A DNA stretch of 64,000 nucleotides from Ceratotherium simum simum (taxonomy: Eukaryota > Chordata > Mammalia > Perissodactyla > Rhinocerotidae): the NCBI RefSeq assembly GCF_000283155.1, contig NW_004454210.1, positions 3,982,568 to 4,046,567 of the forward strand. Reading direction: 5' to 3'. The notes beneath the pieces were generated by a model, which was not told where the DNA came from, did no database searches, and saw only the letters and a program-made list of their open reading frames with translations. How positions within the stretch are numbered: position 1 is the stretch's first letter; each line of letters opens with the position of its first letter. Below are positions 24,515-36,285 of the stretch, one piece after another. Position numbers and translations under genes: made by a program.

Positions 24515-24990
24515 GAGGAGCACACCTGGAATAAAATCCACACTCCTCACTCTGACCTGCAAACCCCTACAAGAGCTTGTATCTCTCTTCACCTCAACCA
24601 GTGTGCTTTTTAGCCATAGTGATTTCTCTTAATCTTTTTTGAGCATTTATCATTGTTTCCTCTTAATGTCTTAGGCTTGGCTGGTCCCTTTCCCTGGAAT
24701 GTTCTTCCTCCTGATCTTTCCATGGCTGGCTTCTTCTTGCCATTCAGATCTCAGTTAAATCTCACCTCAGAGAGGCCTTCCTTGACTATCCAATATAAGG
24801 AACCCATCCTATTTTATCTTGCCAGGTTGCGTGTATCAACTGATTTTCTTGCTTATTGTTTATCTCTAGAATTTCACCTCCATGAAAGCAGAGACCTTGG
24901 CTGACTTGCTCATTGCTGTATCCCCAGTGCCTAGTGTAGTGCCTGGCACATCTGAGGAGCTCAGTGAAAACCAGTTGAATGAATGAGTGA
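24515..24990 (+). mobile_element. L2 3' region
   Basis: CCCTGGAATGTTCTTCCTCC, CAGAGAGGCCTTCCTTGAC, CCATGAAAGCAGAGACCTTG and CCAGTGCCTAGTGTAGTGCC give a clear L2 order. The 83-codon frames here are L2 remnants. Confidence 0.85.
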
Positions 24991-25004
24991 GCACATGAAG
25001 GAGG

Positions 25005-25638
25005 CAGAAGGAATGATCGAAATATAGATGTATAATCAGGAGAGAGTGAGTGATGAAAATCAATACAAAGTAGATTTAAAAGAAGAAAAGTAGATACTTT
25101 GGGGTGTTAGAAATCAGAAGGGTCACAATAAGAATGGAAGAATGTTTATTGGATTTGGAAATATGGAGATCATTCATGAGCTTTATTAGAGCAGTTTAAG
25201 TGGAGCAATGGAGTGAAGTTCAGGTGAGAGTGAAATGAGTGAATGGCAAGTGAAGTGGATGCTGAGTCAGGGAAGAATTTATTATTGTTTTCAATGGCGG
25301 AAGAGTCTTGAGCACATGAAGCAGAGAAGTGGTCAATAGAGGAAGAGGTTGGAAATACAGTACAGGGGGATTATTGATGGAATAGGGCTGAAGAGGTGAT
25401 GGCAGGTCATGAACTCAGTTCATGATGGAGTCATGAACTCAGGTGGAGGAGCTGACTTTGGACAGGAGAAAGGGCCCTTCATTCACTGACCTGGAAGGAA
25501 GAGGAGAAAGAACCCGTACAGAGGAGAAGAAATGGGTGAGGTTTGACAAGTTGAGGATGTTCTTGCCTTATGGCTTCTGTTTTCTATTGAATGCTGCAGG
25601 ATGGCAGTTGAATTGGGGGTTTAAAGAGAGTAGGGAAA
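25005..25638 (-). mobile_element. L2-like antisense material
   Basis: TTTATTAGAGCAGTTTAAGTGG resembles the antisense L2 RT region. Contains a small direct repeat of TCATGAACTCAG around 25408-25441. Confidence 0.45.
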
Positions 25639-25908
25639 GGGAGCCAGCCTGGTAGCGTAGTGGTTAAGTTTGCACGCTGTACTTCACTAGAGGTGGCCCG
25701 GGGTTCACAGGTTTGGATCCCGGTTGTGGACCTACACACCACTAATCAAGCCATGCTGTGGTGGCATCCCGTATACAAAATAGAGGAAGATTGGCACAGA
25801 TGTTAGCTCAGGGACAATCTTCCTCAAGCAAAGAGAGGAAGGTTGGCAACAGATGTTAGCTCAGGGCCAATCTTCTTCACCAAAAAAAAAAAAAAGAGCG
25901 AGAGAGAC
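25639..25908 (+). mobile_element. ERE SINE 4
   Basis: Head GCCAGCCTGGTAGCGTAGTG, two AGATGTTAGCTCAGGG modules, A-run. Flanked by AGTAGGGAA copies (25629-25637, 25909-25917). Confidence 0.93.
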
Positions 25909-26139
25909 AGTAGGGAAGGATGTGGAGGAGTTCCTTAGGTTTAAGGAGAGAAGGACTGACAAAGGATAAGTAGAAGTATGGCCTGGTCATCATGGAGAAC
26001 CCATTCAAGATGACTCATTGTGGGAAGATAGGTTTTCCTGACCCCTGAGGGTTTATCAATTTTGAAAAATGTACTATTTTGGATAGGACTTTTTCTGAAA
26101 TACATTATGTATTTCCTGTCTTCTAGATTATATGCCACA

Positions 26140-26310
26140 GAGGCAGCATAATATGGGTGGAAAGTACTCCTGCTCTGAACTGTCTGGTGACCACCATGCC
26201 TTGTACTCTGGACAAATTGCTTCCCAACTCTGTCCATCAGGTTCCTTGTCTGTAAAATGAGGACTAGATGGTGAAGTTGCTTTCCAACTCTAACATCTTA
26301 CTGTTCTTTT
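26140..26310 (+). mobile_element. MIR3-like fragment
   Basis: GAGGCAGCATAATATGGGTG, CTTGTCTGTAAAATGAGGAC and CTTTCCAACTCTAACATCTT are typical. Confidence 0.7.
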
Positions 26311-26676
26311 ATTTCTCAAATACATTGTTATTAAAATGTTCTTGTTTTATTATAGATCTATTAGGATCTTGGCTTGATATGGGTAAGACAGTTTGCTCCT
26401 GAATAAAATGGCCCTGCTATGCTTTTTGAATTTCCTGTTTGTGCCTTATAGTGTTTTCTGTCACTTCTTGCTGCTATCTGTGTGCCTTGCTGAATTAGTG
26501 CCTCTCTAATTTGCTTCTTTTAATCTCCTGTGGACTTGGAAACTAGATGACTAAGCTTGTTAGAATTGTGTAACAATAAAGAGTCTCTTAGTGAGAGTTT
26601 GAGGGTCTTGTCTATGGTTAAAGTACATGAGCTGCTGAGCGTGAGCTTTATGTCTCTTATTGGCACAGAAATCAGG

Positions 26677-26929
26677 TTTTTTTTTTTTTTTTTGGTGAGG
26701 AAGATTGGTCTTGAGCTAACATCTGTTGCCAGTCTTCCTCTTTTTGCTTGAGGAAGATGGTCGCTGAGCTAACATCCCTGCCAGTCTTCCTCTATGTTAT
26801 CTGTAGGTTGTCCCCATAGCATGGCCTGATGAGTGATGTGTAGGTCTGTGCCAGGGATCTGAACCTGCGAACCCTGGACTGCTGAAGTAGAGTGCACGAA
26901 CTTAACCATTATGCCACCGGGCTGGCCCC
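26677..26929 (-). mobile_element. ERE SINE 5 (older)
   Basis: Antisense ERE with two tail modules and head end CCACCGGGCTGGCCCC. Flanks AGAAATCAGG and AGAAACCAG form a diverged duplication. CpGs are mostly lost. Confidence 0.93.
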
Positions 26930-26939
26930 AGAAACCAGT

Positions 26940-27540
26940 TTTTGATGTCTGATGTTCTAGAAAGGTTGAGTTCTGAAGAGATAATGAGTTACCATTTGAT
27001 ATTTATTATTAATTGAATGTGTTTATAACCATTTGTTTGCAAAGTTGAGTATCAGTGCCATAGGGACTTAACCTATTTCCATTTTCCTTTTCGCTTGCTG
27101 TCCCTTCTCTTTCTCTCTCCCAACCTGCCCTCCTCAGTCCCTTCTTCATACTTTCAGTGAAGGCAATGTTCTAGGCACCATTATAGTATTATTTTAGTCC
27201 CTCAATTTCTGTTGTTTATTTGAAACCACAGAGAAGTTTCCAGGATTAGAATCCACTGTGCAATGCTGTATATGTTTATATCTCAGTAAGGGCCCTGGTG
27301 GAGACTCTCAAATGGTATTTGGTGTTGGGGGCTGGAAGACTTAAAACAATGAAATGAGTGCTAGTACCGTATATAATCTTTGATTTATATGGAAGAAAGC
27401 AATTAAGAAGTCTTAAAAAATTTTTTTATCCAAATTAACATAGTGATAATAGAATAATTAGAAGGTAAAGACAGAAAGAAGAGAAAATATTACCCATAAT
27501 CCCATAGATTACTATTGTTAGCATTTTGGTATGTACCTTC
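26940..27540. other. Intron, nothing recognised
   Basis: No feature supported. Confidence 0.4.
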
Positions 27541-27556
27541 CAGACTTGTGTATTTT

Positions 27557-27742
27557 TTTTTTTTGAGGAAGATTAGCCCTGAGCTAACATCCGTTCCTGT
27601 CTTCCTCTACTTTACATGGGATGCCGCCACAGTATGGCTTGGTAAGTGGTGTGTAGGTCTGCGCCTGGGATCCAAACCCATGAACCCCGGTCTGCTGCAG
27701 TGGAGTGTGTGAACTTAACTGCTATGCCACCGGGCTGGCCCC
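27557..27742 (-). mobile_element. ERE SINE 6
   Basis: Antisense ERE with a single tail module. Flanked by CAGACTTGTGTATTTTT and CAGACTTCTGTATTTTT (from 27541 and 27743). Confidence 0.95.
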
Positions 27743-28049
27743 CAGACTTCTGTATTTTTATAAAAATAAGAATATATTTTACGTCATCATGTACAATCTG
27801 CTTTCTCACTTAGCAATGCATCTTAACTATGTTTTTGTGTTAAATGTCTGCATCATGAGTTTTAGTCCATTGTATGAATGTATTGTGATTTATTTAACCT
27901 TTCTGTTATTAGACGTTTAGGTTATTTATATAGCTATTATGAAACAATTGCAATGAGTATTTATTAAGCCTTTGAGTACTTGTTCTATTACTTCCTTAGA
28001 ATAAATTTCTGAATGTGAAATGGCTGGATCAAAAGATATGCATATTTTA
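27743..28049 (-). mobile_element. Old L1-type LINE, left part
   Basis: TACGTCATCATGTACAATCT, AAATGGCTGGATCAAAAGAT and related text are common in old antisense L1 3' ends. Cut by the next ERE and resumes at 28293. Confidence 0.55.
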
Positions 28050-28292
28050 GGGGCCGGCCCCGTGGCGTAGTGGTTAAGTGCGCGCGCTCCGCTGTTGGCG
28101 GCCCGGGTTCAGATCCCGGGCGTGCACTGACGCACCGCTTGTCAGGCCATTCTCTGGCGGCGTCCCACATAAAGTGGAGGAAGATAGGCACGGATGTTAG
28201 CTCAGGGCCAATCTTCCTTAGCAAAAAGAGGAGGATTGGTATGGATGTTAGCTCAGGGCTGATCTTCCTCACAAAAAAAAAAACAAAAACAG
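28050..28292 (+). mobile_element. ERE SINE 7 (young-looking)
   Basis: Near-canonical head GGGGCCGGCCCCGTGGCG with intact CpGs and two tail modules. Perfect 16 bp duplication AGATATGCATATTTTA (28034-28049, 28293-28308). Confidence 0.97.
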
Positions 28293-28404
28293 AGATATGC
28301 ATATTTTAACTTTTGATACATATTACAAAATAGCCTCCACAAAGATTAAACTAATATGTACTTCCACCAAAAGTGTATTTTGTTTATGAGGTTAGACATG
28401 TTCT

Positions 28405-28460
28405 CTTTCCTTCCTTCCTTCCTTCCTCCCTCCCTCCCTCCCTCCCTCCCTTTCTTTTCT
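28405..28460 (+). repeat. (TTCC)n/(CTCC)n microsatellite
   Basis: TTCC repeats grade into CTCC repeats. Confidence 0.95.
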
Positions 28461-28589
28461 GTCTATCTTTTATATTTCTTCTATGGTGAATTTTGTGTTT
28501 ATATTTCTTTGTTCATATTCCTGTTAGGGCATTCATCTTCCTTAATGATTTCTAGAAGTTCTTTACATATTTAAGATATTAATCCTTTA

Positions 28590-28590
28590 T

Positions 28591-28644
<54 letters not shown>
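28590..28644 (+). repeat. (TG)n(TA)n compound microsatellite
   Basis: About 12 TG units followed by about 15 TA units without interruption. Confidence 0.97.
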
Positions 28645-28645
<1 letters not shown>

Positions 28646-28764
28646 CAGATTTTTTTTCTATTTTGTCATTTACCTTCTGTTAAGGTGGGGTTTTTGCAGA
28701 TATTTTTAATTTTTGTGCAATCAGGTATGTCAGTCTTCTCCTTTATGATTTTTGTCTGCAGTCA

Positions 28765-29261
28765 TACTTGGGAAGGCCTGAGGAAGAAGATAGGGCCTGG
28801 ATTACAGAGACCCTGTGGATCTAAATTTAATCTTCGAGCAATAGGGAAGCCATTCAGAGTTTTAAGAGAGGGATGGCATGATCAGATTTTTAGTTTAGCT
28901 GGATTTGTGGAGGATGACATGAGGGAGCTGAGTTGAGAGCATTTTAGAGGCTGTTGCCATGATCTGGGTTAAAGGCAGTGAGGGTCTGAGTGGCAGAGTG
29001 GTAACAGGAACAGAGAAGAGTACAGATGAGCATTTAGGAGGTCATATCGTCAGGACTTGGTGCTTGATTGGATTTAGAGGTTGAAGGAGAGGTATGGAAT
29101 TAAGAATGATTCCAGGTTTCTAGTTTGAGTGCCCAGGTACATGAGATAGAAGTGGCACTAACTGAGCTGTATTATTCAGGAAGAGAGGAAAGATTGAAAG
29201 AGGGAAGACAGGTTTAATGAGGGAAGATAATGAGTTTGATATGATCAGTCTGAAGTGTGTT
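28765..29261 (-). mobile_element. L2 (antisense), segment A of a composite
   Basis: GGAAGCCATTCAGAGTTTTA, GATTCCAGGTTTCTAGTTTG and GATAATGAGTTTGATATGAT follow antisense L2 ORF2 order. It continues after an LTR-like insertion. Confidence 0.65.
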
Positions 29262-29600
29262 TGGGTTATCTATTGCTGAGTAACAAACTGCTCTACAACC
29301 CAGTGGCTTAAAACAACAGCAATTTATTATTTCTCATGATTCTGTGGGTTGACTGGGGGCTTAGCTGGACTTCTGCTCATCTCATTTGAGGTCTGTTAAA
29401 ATTGTCTTTACTCCTACCACTCTAATCTACTATATACCTGAATTCAGAACATCCCAACATGGACCAGTATATCACATTTATAACACCATGCTTCATCTTT
29501 AACAGAAATAGACATGTCAGAGAACTACAGGAAACTCTGTGGGTTTATACACAGAGCTCTGGTGTTTTTCACACCCTGGGGAATGCAGTGAGAATTGGAT
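29262..29600 (-). mobile_element. MaLR LTR-like insertion
   Basis: TGGGTTATCTATTGCTGAGT and CCAGTGGCTTAAAACAACAG are the antisense 3' end of MLT1-like LTRs. The far border is uncertain. Confidence 0.5.
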
Positions 29601-30290
29601 GAAGAGTGTGTCTTTTTAAAAATTTACCTATTTATTTGTGGTAAATGGGATAATGGCTTTGGGAAACTTGGGCAAATCATTTTTAGGAAGGAGTACCTAG
29701 GGAAGTTGAACATTATGAAATTGATTTGTTTGGAGCCATCCGTGCAGATACTTGTACTCAAGTTTGAAAAGTCAAGAGTAAGAAAAGCAATGGGCTGAGA
29801 ATGGAATTGAGGTTTAGCACCACTTAAGGGATATCTTAGTAAGGAAAGCCCTTAAAGGAGACAGAGAAAGAATATCCAGAAAGGTCTGAGGAGAATTGGT
29901 AGACTGCAGTGTCTCGCCCACATGGGACCCTACAGAGTTAAAAAGTTGGAGTAAAGAAGAGGATCAGATGCTCCAGAGTGGTCAAGAAGGATAAAGACTG
30001 GAAAACGTCCGCTGGATTGGGCAATGGGATGGCATTGGCCTCGGCAAGAGCAGTTTCAGAAGAATGGTGAGTTGATGAGTGGAAGCACCAAGTTTAGACT
30101 ATTCTTCAAGAAGTGTGAATAAGAAAAGGAGAGATTGTATGGTAGCTAGATCGGGAGATGCTTGAGCATATTAATAGGCTGATAGGAAGGTAGCAGGAGA
30201 CAGAGAGAGAGAGAGAGGTTATAACAAGAGTGAAGGCAGTTGCCTAATGGAGCGAAGTTCCGCAGGAGGCTGGAGGAGATGGAGTTTTCA
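29601..30290 (-). mobile_element. L2 (antisense), segment B
   Basis: AAAGGAGACAGAGAAAGAAT, GATCAGATGCTCCAGAGTGG and CGGCAAGAGCAGTTTCAG are antisense L2 RT-region landmarks. Confidence 0.55.
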
Positions 30291-31125
30291 TCTTTTTAAA
30301 TTGCAACTCCATTCTTTTAGTTACTCAGGTCAGACACCTTTCCTCCAGTCATCCAATTGAGTCCTTTCATATTCTCAGGCCAAAAACCTCTTACCTCTCA
30401 TCCAGTTTGTCAGAAAATCCTATTTGCTCTACATTCACAATACATCCCCAATCCAGCCACTTCTTACTTCCTCCACTGCTGTCTGCCTGAGTCAAGCTGT
30501 TGTTGGCCCAGATTATACTAGCCATTTCTTCATCACTCTCTCTCCTTCAACTTGAGCCTCCTCAGTCTACTCTCGATGTAGTAGCCAGAGTGATCCTGTA
30601 AAACGCAGATCATTTCGTGTTACTCCTCTGCTCAGAACCATCCAGTGACTCCTCATCTCACTTCAAGTAAAACTGTAGATCCTGATGTGGGCCTGGAAGG
30701 TGCTGTGCCCAGGCCCACCGTTACTGCTCTCCTCTTTGGTTGTGGCACTCCATCCACACTGGCCTCCTTGGGGCTCCTTACAGCAGAGTGGGTTCACGCA
30801 CCACCGCCCGCCCCGCCCCGCAATGCTCTTCTAGGTAGCTCCAAAGCTTGCTCTCCCTTACCTGTTTTACTTAAATGTCACCTTCCCAGAGAGTCCTTCT
30901 CTGACCATTCTATTAAAAATCACAACCCCTCCCTTCCCCCAGCTCTCCCTATTCCTTTTTCCTGCTTCCAATATGCTCTATATTTTACTTATTTATTTGT
31001 TTGTCTCCCTTCTTTAGAATGTAAGCTTCATGAGCTTGTCTGTTTTGTTCACAGGCTAGAACCATGGATGTCACAGGGTAGGCACTTAGTAAGTATTTGT
31101 TGATTAAATAGGTGAGTGAGTGAAT
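30291..31125 (+). mobile_element. L2 (sense) inserted in an antisense L2
   Basis: CCAGAGTGATCCTGTAAAAC, CTCCTCTGCTCAGAACCATCC, AATGTAAGCTTCATGAGCTT and TTAGTAAGTATTTGTTGATT give a clear sense L2 with 3' end. The 152-codon frame (30645-31103) is L2 debris. Confidence 0.8.
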
Positions 31126-32165
31126 GAGATCAAGGCTGGTCTTTGGAAATGAAGGAGGAAATTTCACCATCTAAGACGGGAGGAGATAAATGAATCAGTG
31201 TGGATATACCTAAGTTTGTAGTGGGAGGGTGGGGTGTGTATGGAGAGATAGGAATTTAAGGGTAGTTATGGCAGATGCCCTCAGTTTTCTGGAATAAGGA
31301 GGCAAGGTTGTCTGCTGAGGATTGTGGTGAGTATGGGGCTGAGAAGACTCTTGGGGGTTTGGGTTAGTCATTGAGAGGAATGGAAGAGGGAACTATCCAA
31401 GGACAAGGAAAGGACCCAGGCCAGGATGAAGACCATGAATTGACGGTGATGCCGTTTTGCAAGGCTGGGTGATTTTTCTCTGGTAGAACTCAGGAGACTG
31501 GGATTAGGAACAGAATAGGTGGATTTAGCATTGATCCAGGTTGGCTAGATGTGATGGGAGGCCAGGGAGGTGCAGAGGAATCAAAGGAGCAGTCCAGATT
31601 GTCAACCATGGGGACAGAATGGGGAGAGAAGACCGTCTAAGGACCAAGTTGATTGATTGGGAGAAAATGGAAAGAGTCAGAACCTGGAGGATGGATGGGT
31701 TTGAAGAACACATCAGGCCAGAGTGAAGGCGTGAGAGACTGGAAGGCTTGAAGGGTGTGTCAGAAAGTGAAGGATTGACATTTAAGATTTGTATTGACAG
31801 GGTGTGGGCATGGATGTAGGTGGTTGAGAGGACCAAAGGGCATTGTAGTGAAGAAATTTAGAGGCTGAAGTATAGGAATAGGTTCTCCTTGTGGATTTTG
31901 AAACCACCCAGGATGATGGCAGGAGTTGTGGCAGAGAGGAAGCCAGGATGCCAAAGGCTTCAGTGAATGTTGGGAAATGAGTAGGAGGGTGGAGGTACAA
32001 AGGCAAGGTAGGGTGGAAGCCACAGGAGCCAGGTGGCACGAGCTCGGAGGGACGGGAATTTTTACATGAGGGTGGAAGATGGAAGGAGTAATCATCTGGA
32101 ATCAACGTAGGAGAACAAGGAAAATGCTGACCTCCTGCCCTGAGATTCTTGAGATATAGGAAAAT
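31126..32165 (-). mobile_element. L2 (antisense), segment C
   Basis: GGAATAAGGAGGCAAGGTTG and CTGGGTGATTTTTCTCTGG match the antisense L2 region upstream of the RT. G/A-rich composition leaves long minus-strand open frames without domains. Confidence 0.55.
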
Positions 32166-32815
32166 CTGGCATCAGAGGGCTGGTGATACAAGTGATGTTG
32201 GCTGGCACATGAGCAGGCCAAAGCAATTTGGATGATATATCTTTTGGCCAGATTATGGAGCTAAATTGTAGTCGTTGTTATGTAAATATAATTTATGGCA
32301 TTTATTTGACAGCTTTGTGTTTCCTCTTAATAAAAGGAATAAACTTTTCTTTTACTTATATTTACCTATATATTTACATATTATATATTTTATATTTACT
32401 TATATTTAAATATATATAAATTTTTGGTTTTTTTAAGTCTCCCTTGGGTCTTGGCTTTGAGAACAAAAAGACCTCGCCTGGTCACTGTAGAGACATGCTC
32501 CGTACGTGGTTTTGAGTTTGCCTTTTGCATTTTGTTGCTGGGCGTTTCTGCTCACCTTTAACTTTTCGGCCCTCCTGGTCAGATCGGTTGCCTCTTGGTT
32601 CACTTCTGTCGCTGGCCTAATGATTAAACCTTTACATTAAGGGTTGCTGAGTGATGAAGGACCACCTCCCTGAGTCTTTGCAGCCTCTAGATAAAGGAAA
32701 AGGTCTGACTGTCAGCAAAAATGCTCCATCTGGAGTTAGAAATGGTATCTTTCACATTTCCAGTTATTAAGAACCAAAATAGTTAGCTGGGAAGTCTCCG
32801 TTAAATGCTGCCTCC
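32166..32815. other. Intron, AT-rich stretch
   Basis: A TATA/TTTA-rich tract lies at about 32355-32425; otherwise nothing recognised. Confidence 0.45.
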
Positions 32816-33255
32816 TCCACACCCCTAATACTTCTAACTCCTCACTTCACCTCCTGCACAAGTGTAGGGTGCTTCTGGGAACCTCTGCTGACTTTACATG
32901 TGATTAGTTGTTCCTGATGTTCGTTCGCTCATACACTGAGGAGCACTTGGCACGTACCTCTTTAGTTGTTGTTCTATCTTACTGTATTTATTTATTTATT
33001 TATCTTTTTGTCTTCTAAGCTGTTCTCCACCTACCTCTGACCCAACTTGGACTCTTTGAGGGTACGGTTAGGTTTCCACTTATGTTTTTATATGCCCTTA
33101 GTAACTGGATCCTTAGGAAGTAGGTATTGAATTAATGCATTAAACTTAGAATATAAACAGCCTAACTCACACGTCTTGCAAAGGAGAAAACTTGCCCAGA
33201 GGATTAACTGACCTGTCTAAGGCTACTACGTTCGGATGGGATTAGAATCTATTTC
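32816..33255 (+). mobile_element. L2 then MIR fragments (diverged)
   Basis: GGACTCTTTGAGGGTACGGT resembles an L2 end. AGGAGAAAACTTGCCCAGAG at about 33185 resembles antisense MIR. Confidence 0.45.
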
Positions 33256-33862
33256 TCCTCTCAAAGTTTTTGGGGCTTTCTGAAAGATTTTTTATTTTGT
33301 TTTGAAAGATGTCAAAACAACTAGGTCTGAATTGATTGTGTTCCCCAAAGTTAGGGATAATTAAACTTCTTGAAAATTTAATCATATCTTCTAGGGATGG
33401 GGCTTTCAACTTCTCATTTCACCTGTCACCCTGTTTGGGGATGGGATGATGGGTGGGACTTTTTTTGTTCTTTAATTAAGTACTGAGATTGTGGAATGAG
33501 GGCCTCGGCACAGGAAGGTTCTGTCCTACTTATAAAACTGGTAGGTTTGCTTTTTCCTTGGCCTGTACCTTTAGGACGTCCTTTTCTCTTGTGGGTGTTA
33601 ACGGAGACATGAAGCCATGCACTGGGGACAGGGGGAAGGGTACTGGATAATCTCTGGCCTGGCAGGCAGAAAGCAGCCTATCTGGGGTGGTTGGGGAGGA
33701 CTTGGAATTAGAAGAAAGGACATTATAATCAGGTGCCAGAAGTTCATAGATAGGTCATTTGTGGCTGGTAGGGTTGGCAGGAAACAGTGAGTCACACTGG
33801 CAGGTTGACAGGGGATTGAAAGAGAACAAATTCTTAGTAATTGCTGGGAGAGCCCTTTTCCC
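33256..33862. other. Intron, nothing recognised
   Basis: No feature supported. Confidence 0.4.
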
Positions 33863-33870
33863 ATTTAGAC

Positions 33871-33958
33871 CAATGGTTCTTAATCTGGGGCTGTTTGGCC
33901 CACCAAGGGACATTTGGCAATGTGTGGAGACATTTTGGTTGTCACAACTCAGCGAGGG

Positions 33959-33989
<31 letters not shown>

Positions 33990-34118
33990 TGTTACTGGCA
34001 TCAATTGGATAGAGGCCAGGGATGCTGCTGAATATCCTGCAGTGCCCAGGACAGCCCCCCACAACTAGGAATTAATTATCTAGCCCAAAGTCAATAGTGC
34101 TCAGGTTGAGAAACTCTG
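33871..34118 (+). mobile_element. MER20 with perfect 8 bp target duplication
   Basis: CAATGGTTCTTAATCTGGGG to AGGTTGAGAAACTCTG, complete end to end. Flanked by ATTTAGAC on both sides (33863-33870, 34119-34126). Confidence 0.95.
33959..33986 (+). repeat. (GT)n inside MER20
   Basis: About 14 GT units replacing part of the MER20 middle. Confidence 0.9.
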
Positions 34119-34229
34119 ATTTAGACCCTGATGATTAATTAAGTCAGTAAAACAAATGTTTTATATGTATTCTTTATTTTGAATTCTATGTTTAAATGGC
34201 CAAGTTGGATTTATTTCATCTTTTTCTTT

Positions 34230-35045
34230 TTCTTCTTTTTTAACTGAGGTGAAATCCACATAACATAATCAATCATTTTAAAGTGAACAGTTCAGTTCCA
34301 TTTAGTATAGTCACTATGTTGTGCAGCTACCACTTCTAACTAGTTCCAAAGCATTTTCATCGCCCCAAAAGGAAATCTGTACCCATTAAATAGTTACTCC
34401 CCAATTCCTCCTTCTCTAGCCCCTGGAAACCACCAATCTGCCTTCTGTCTCTATGGATTTACCTATTCTGGATATTTCATATAAATGGAATCATACAATA
34501 TATGATTACCTTTTGTGACCGGCTTCTTTCACTTAGCATAATGTTTTTGAGGTTCATTCATGTTGTATCATGTATCAGTACTCCATCTATTTTTATGGCT
34601 GAATAACACTCCATTGTATGGATATGCCACAATTTGTTTAACCATTCATCCATTGATGGATATTTGGGTTGTGTAGCACCCTTGACTATTGTGAATAATG
34701 CGGCTGTGAACATTTGTGTACAGTTTTTTGTTTGAAAAACAAAATTATTTTTCAGTTTTTTTGGGTATACCAAGGAATGGAATTGCTGGGTCATATGGCA
34801 ATTCTATGTTTAACTTTTTGAGTAATTGCCCAGCTCTTTTCCACAGCGGCTGAACCATTTTACATTCCCACCGGCAAGGTATGAGGGTTCCCGTTTCTCC
34901 AAATCCTTGCCAACACTTGTTATTATTATTTTTTTTGATAATTGCCATCTTTGTAGGTGGAAAGTAGTATCTTATTGTGGTTTTTCAAAAAACGTTTTTT
35001 TTTGTGTGGTAAAATATGTATAACGTAAAGTTTACCGTTTTAATA
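34230..35045 (-). mobile_element. L1 3' end (antisense)
   Basis: The minus strand encodes broken L1 ORF2 C-terminal text (WHIHTMECYSAIK and ELPYDPAIPFLGI) followed by 3'UTR. A second short 3'UTR-like scrap lies at 34990-35045. Confidence 0.9.
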
Positions 35046-35864
35046 CAGACTGGTCACTCAACAAATATATTTTGAGGCCCTACTCAAAAAAGGCCCTACT
35101 GTTGAAAGTCCTGCGTAAATTATGATGAGCAGAAGAGGTATAGGCCCTGAGGAGGTGGACATTTTGAACTCTCACCACTAAGTTGTCAAGTCGTGGAAGT
35201 GATTTTAGCAGAAAGTATAGGAGGTGTAGCTATTGCAGCAGGGTTGACTGTCAGAATTTTTTGGTTTCCACTTTGTGTGTGTGTCTGTGTAGTTCCTTTC
35301 ATGGAAGGGCAAATTTATAGTTTAAAAGACACAGGGAAAAAGATAATGGAGAGAAATACAAGACCCAGCAGTGAGGAGGAGGGAGGACTGGTGCGGTGCC
35401 GTTTGTCCCTGTCCTGTAGTCCACTGGGGAAATCCTGTGTTTCAGGTTCTTTAGAAACTCCCCAAGCTGGTTCTTAAAACATCTTCCATTATGGTATGTT
35501 TTTATCTTTTGAGTGATATAGATGGGACAGTTTTATTTCCTTTAGAATTGGTTAAAAAGCAAAATTGCATACTCTGCCACCCATCTGTGTCTTCTGTAAG
35601 GATCAGAGCCCAAGTGAGATGAGGTGGGGTGACTGCCTGGCAGGACTGAACTGTTCTGGCCTGCGGAGCCCCTTTCTTTGTGAAGTCCTTGAGATGTGGG
35701 CTAAGCTGATGTTGAAGTCCACACGGAAAGCACAATACCAGTGGACCTGAAGTTTCCTTGGTAGACTATGTAAGTGAAGGTTCCCTAGAATGAAGATTTT
35801 TGATAGTGCCCATGAAGAAGGAGTACAGCAGAGTGTTTGTTTTTTTCTCCTATGGTTGGGGTCT
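35046..35864. other. Intron, small L2 scrap only
   Basis: TCACTCAACAAATATATTTTG near 35053 resembles an antisense L2 end, with AAGGCCCTACT repeated nearby. Otherwise nothing. Confidence 0.4.
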
Positions 35865-36285
35865 TATTATTTTCTTAGGGCTGCTGTGACAAGTGACCAC
35901 AAACTGGGTGGCTTACAACAACAAGATTTATCTTCTCACAGTTCTGGAGGCCAGGAGTCTGAAATCAAGGTGTCAGCAGGGCCACACTCCCTCCAAAGGC
36001 TCTAGGGGAGGATCCTACCCTGCCCCTTCCAGCTTCTGGTGGCTCCAGGGGTTCCTTGGCTTGTGGCTGCATCACTCCAATCTCTGCCCCCATCTTTCAT
36101 ATGACCTTCTTCTCTTCTTTTTGTGTCTCTCCTCTGAGTGTCTTGGTCTAAGGACACTTGTCGTTGGATGTAGGGCCTACCAGTATAATCCAGGATGGTT
36201 TCATTTTGAGATCCTTAATTTAGTTACAGCTGCAAAGATCCTTTTTCCAAATAAAGTCACATTTACAGGTTTATTGAGTTAGGAC
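35865..36285 (-). mobile_element. MaLR (MLT1-like) LTR
   Basis: GGGCTGCTGTGACAAGTGAC, ACTGGGTGGCTTACAACAAC and CAGTTCTGGAGGCCAGGAG are the antisense 3' half of a MaLR LTR. The 129-codon frame here is not a gene. Confidence 0.65.

Noticed and set aside
28050..28150. tRNA gene suggested by the GTGGCGTAGTGGTTAAG and GGTTCAGATCC boxes
   Set aside because: These are the pol III boxes of the tRNA-derived ERE SINE head, followed by a SINE body, A-run and target duplication; no functional tRNA is inferred.
30645..31103. 152-codon + strand frame
   Set aside because: It lies within a sense L2 3' region and starts without supporting context.
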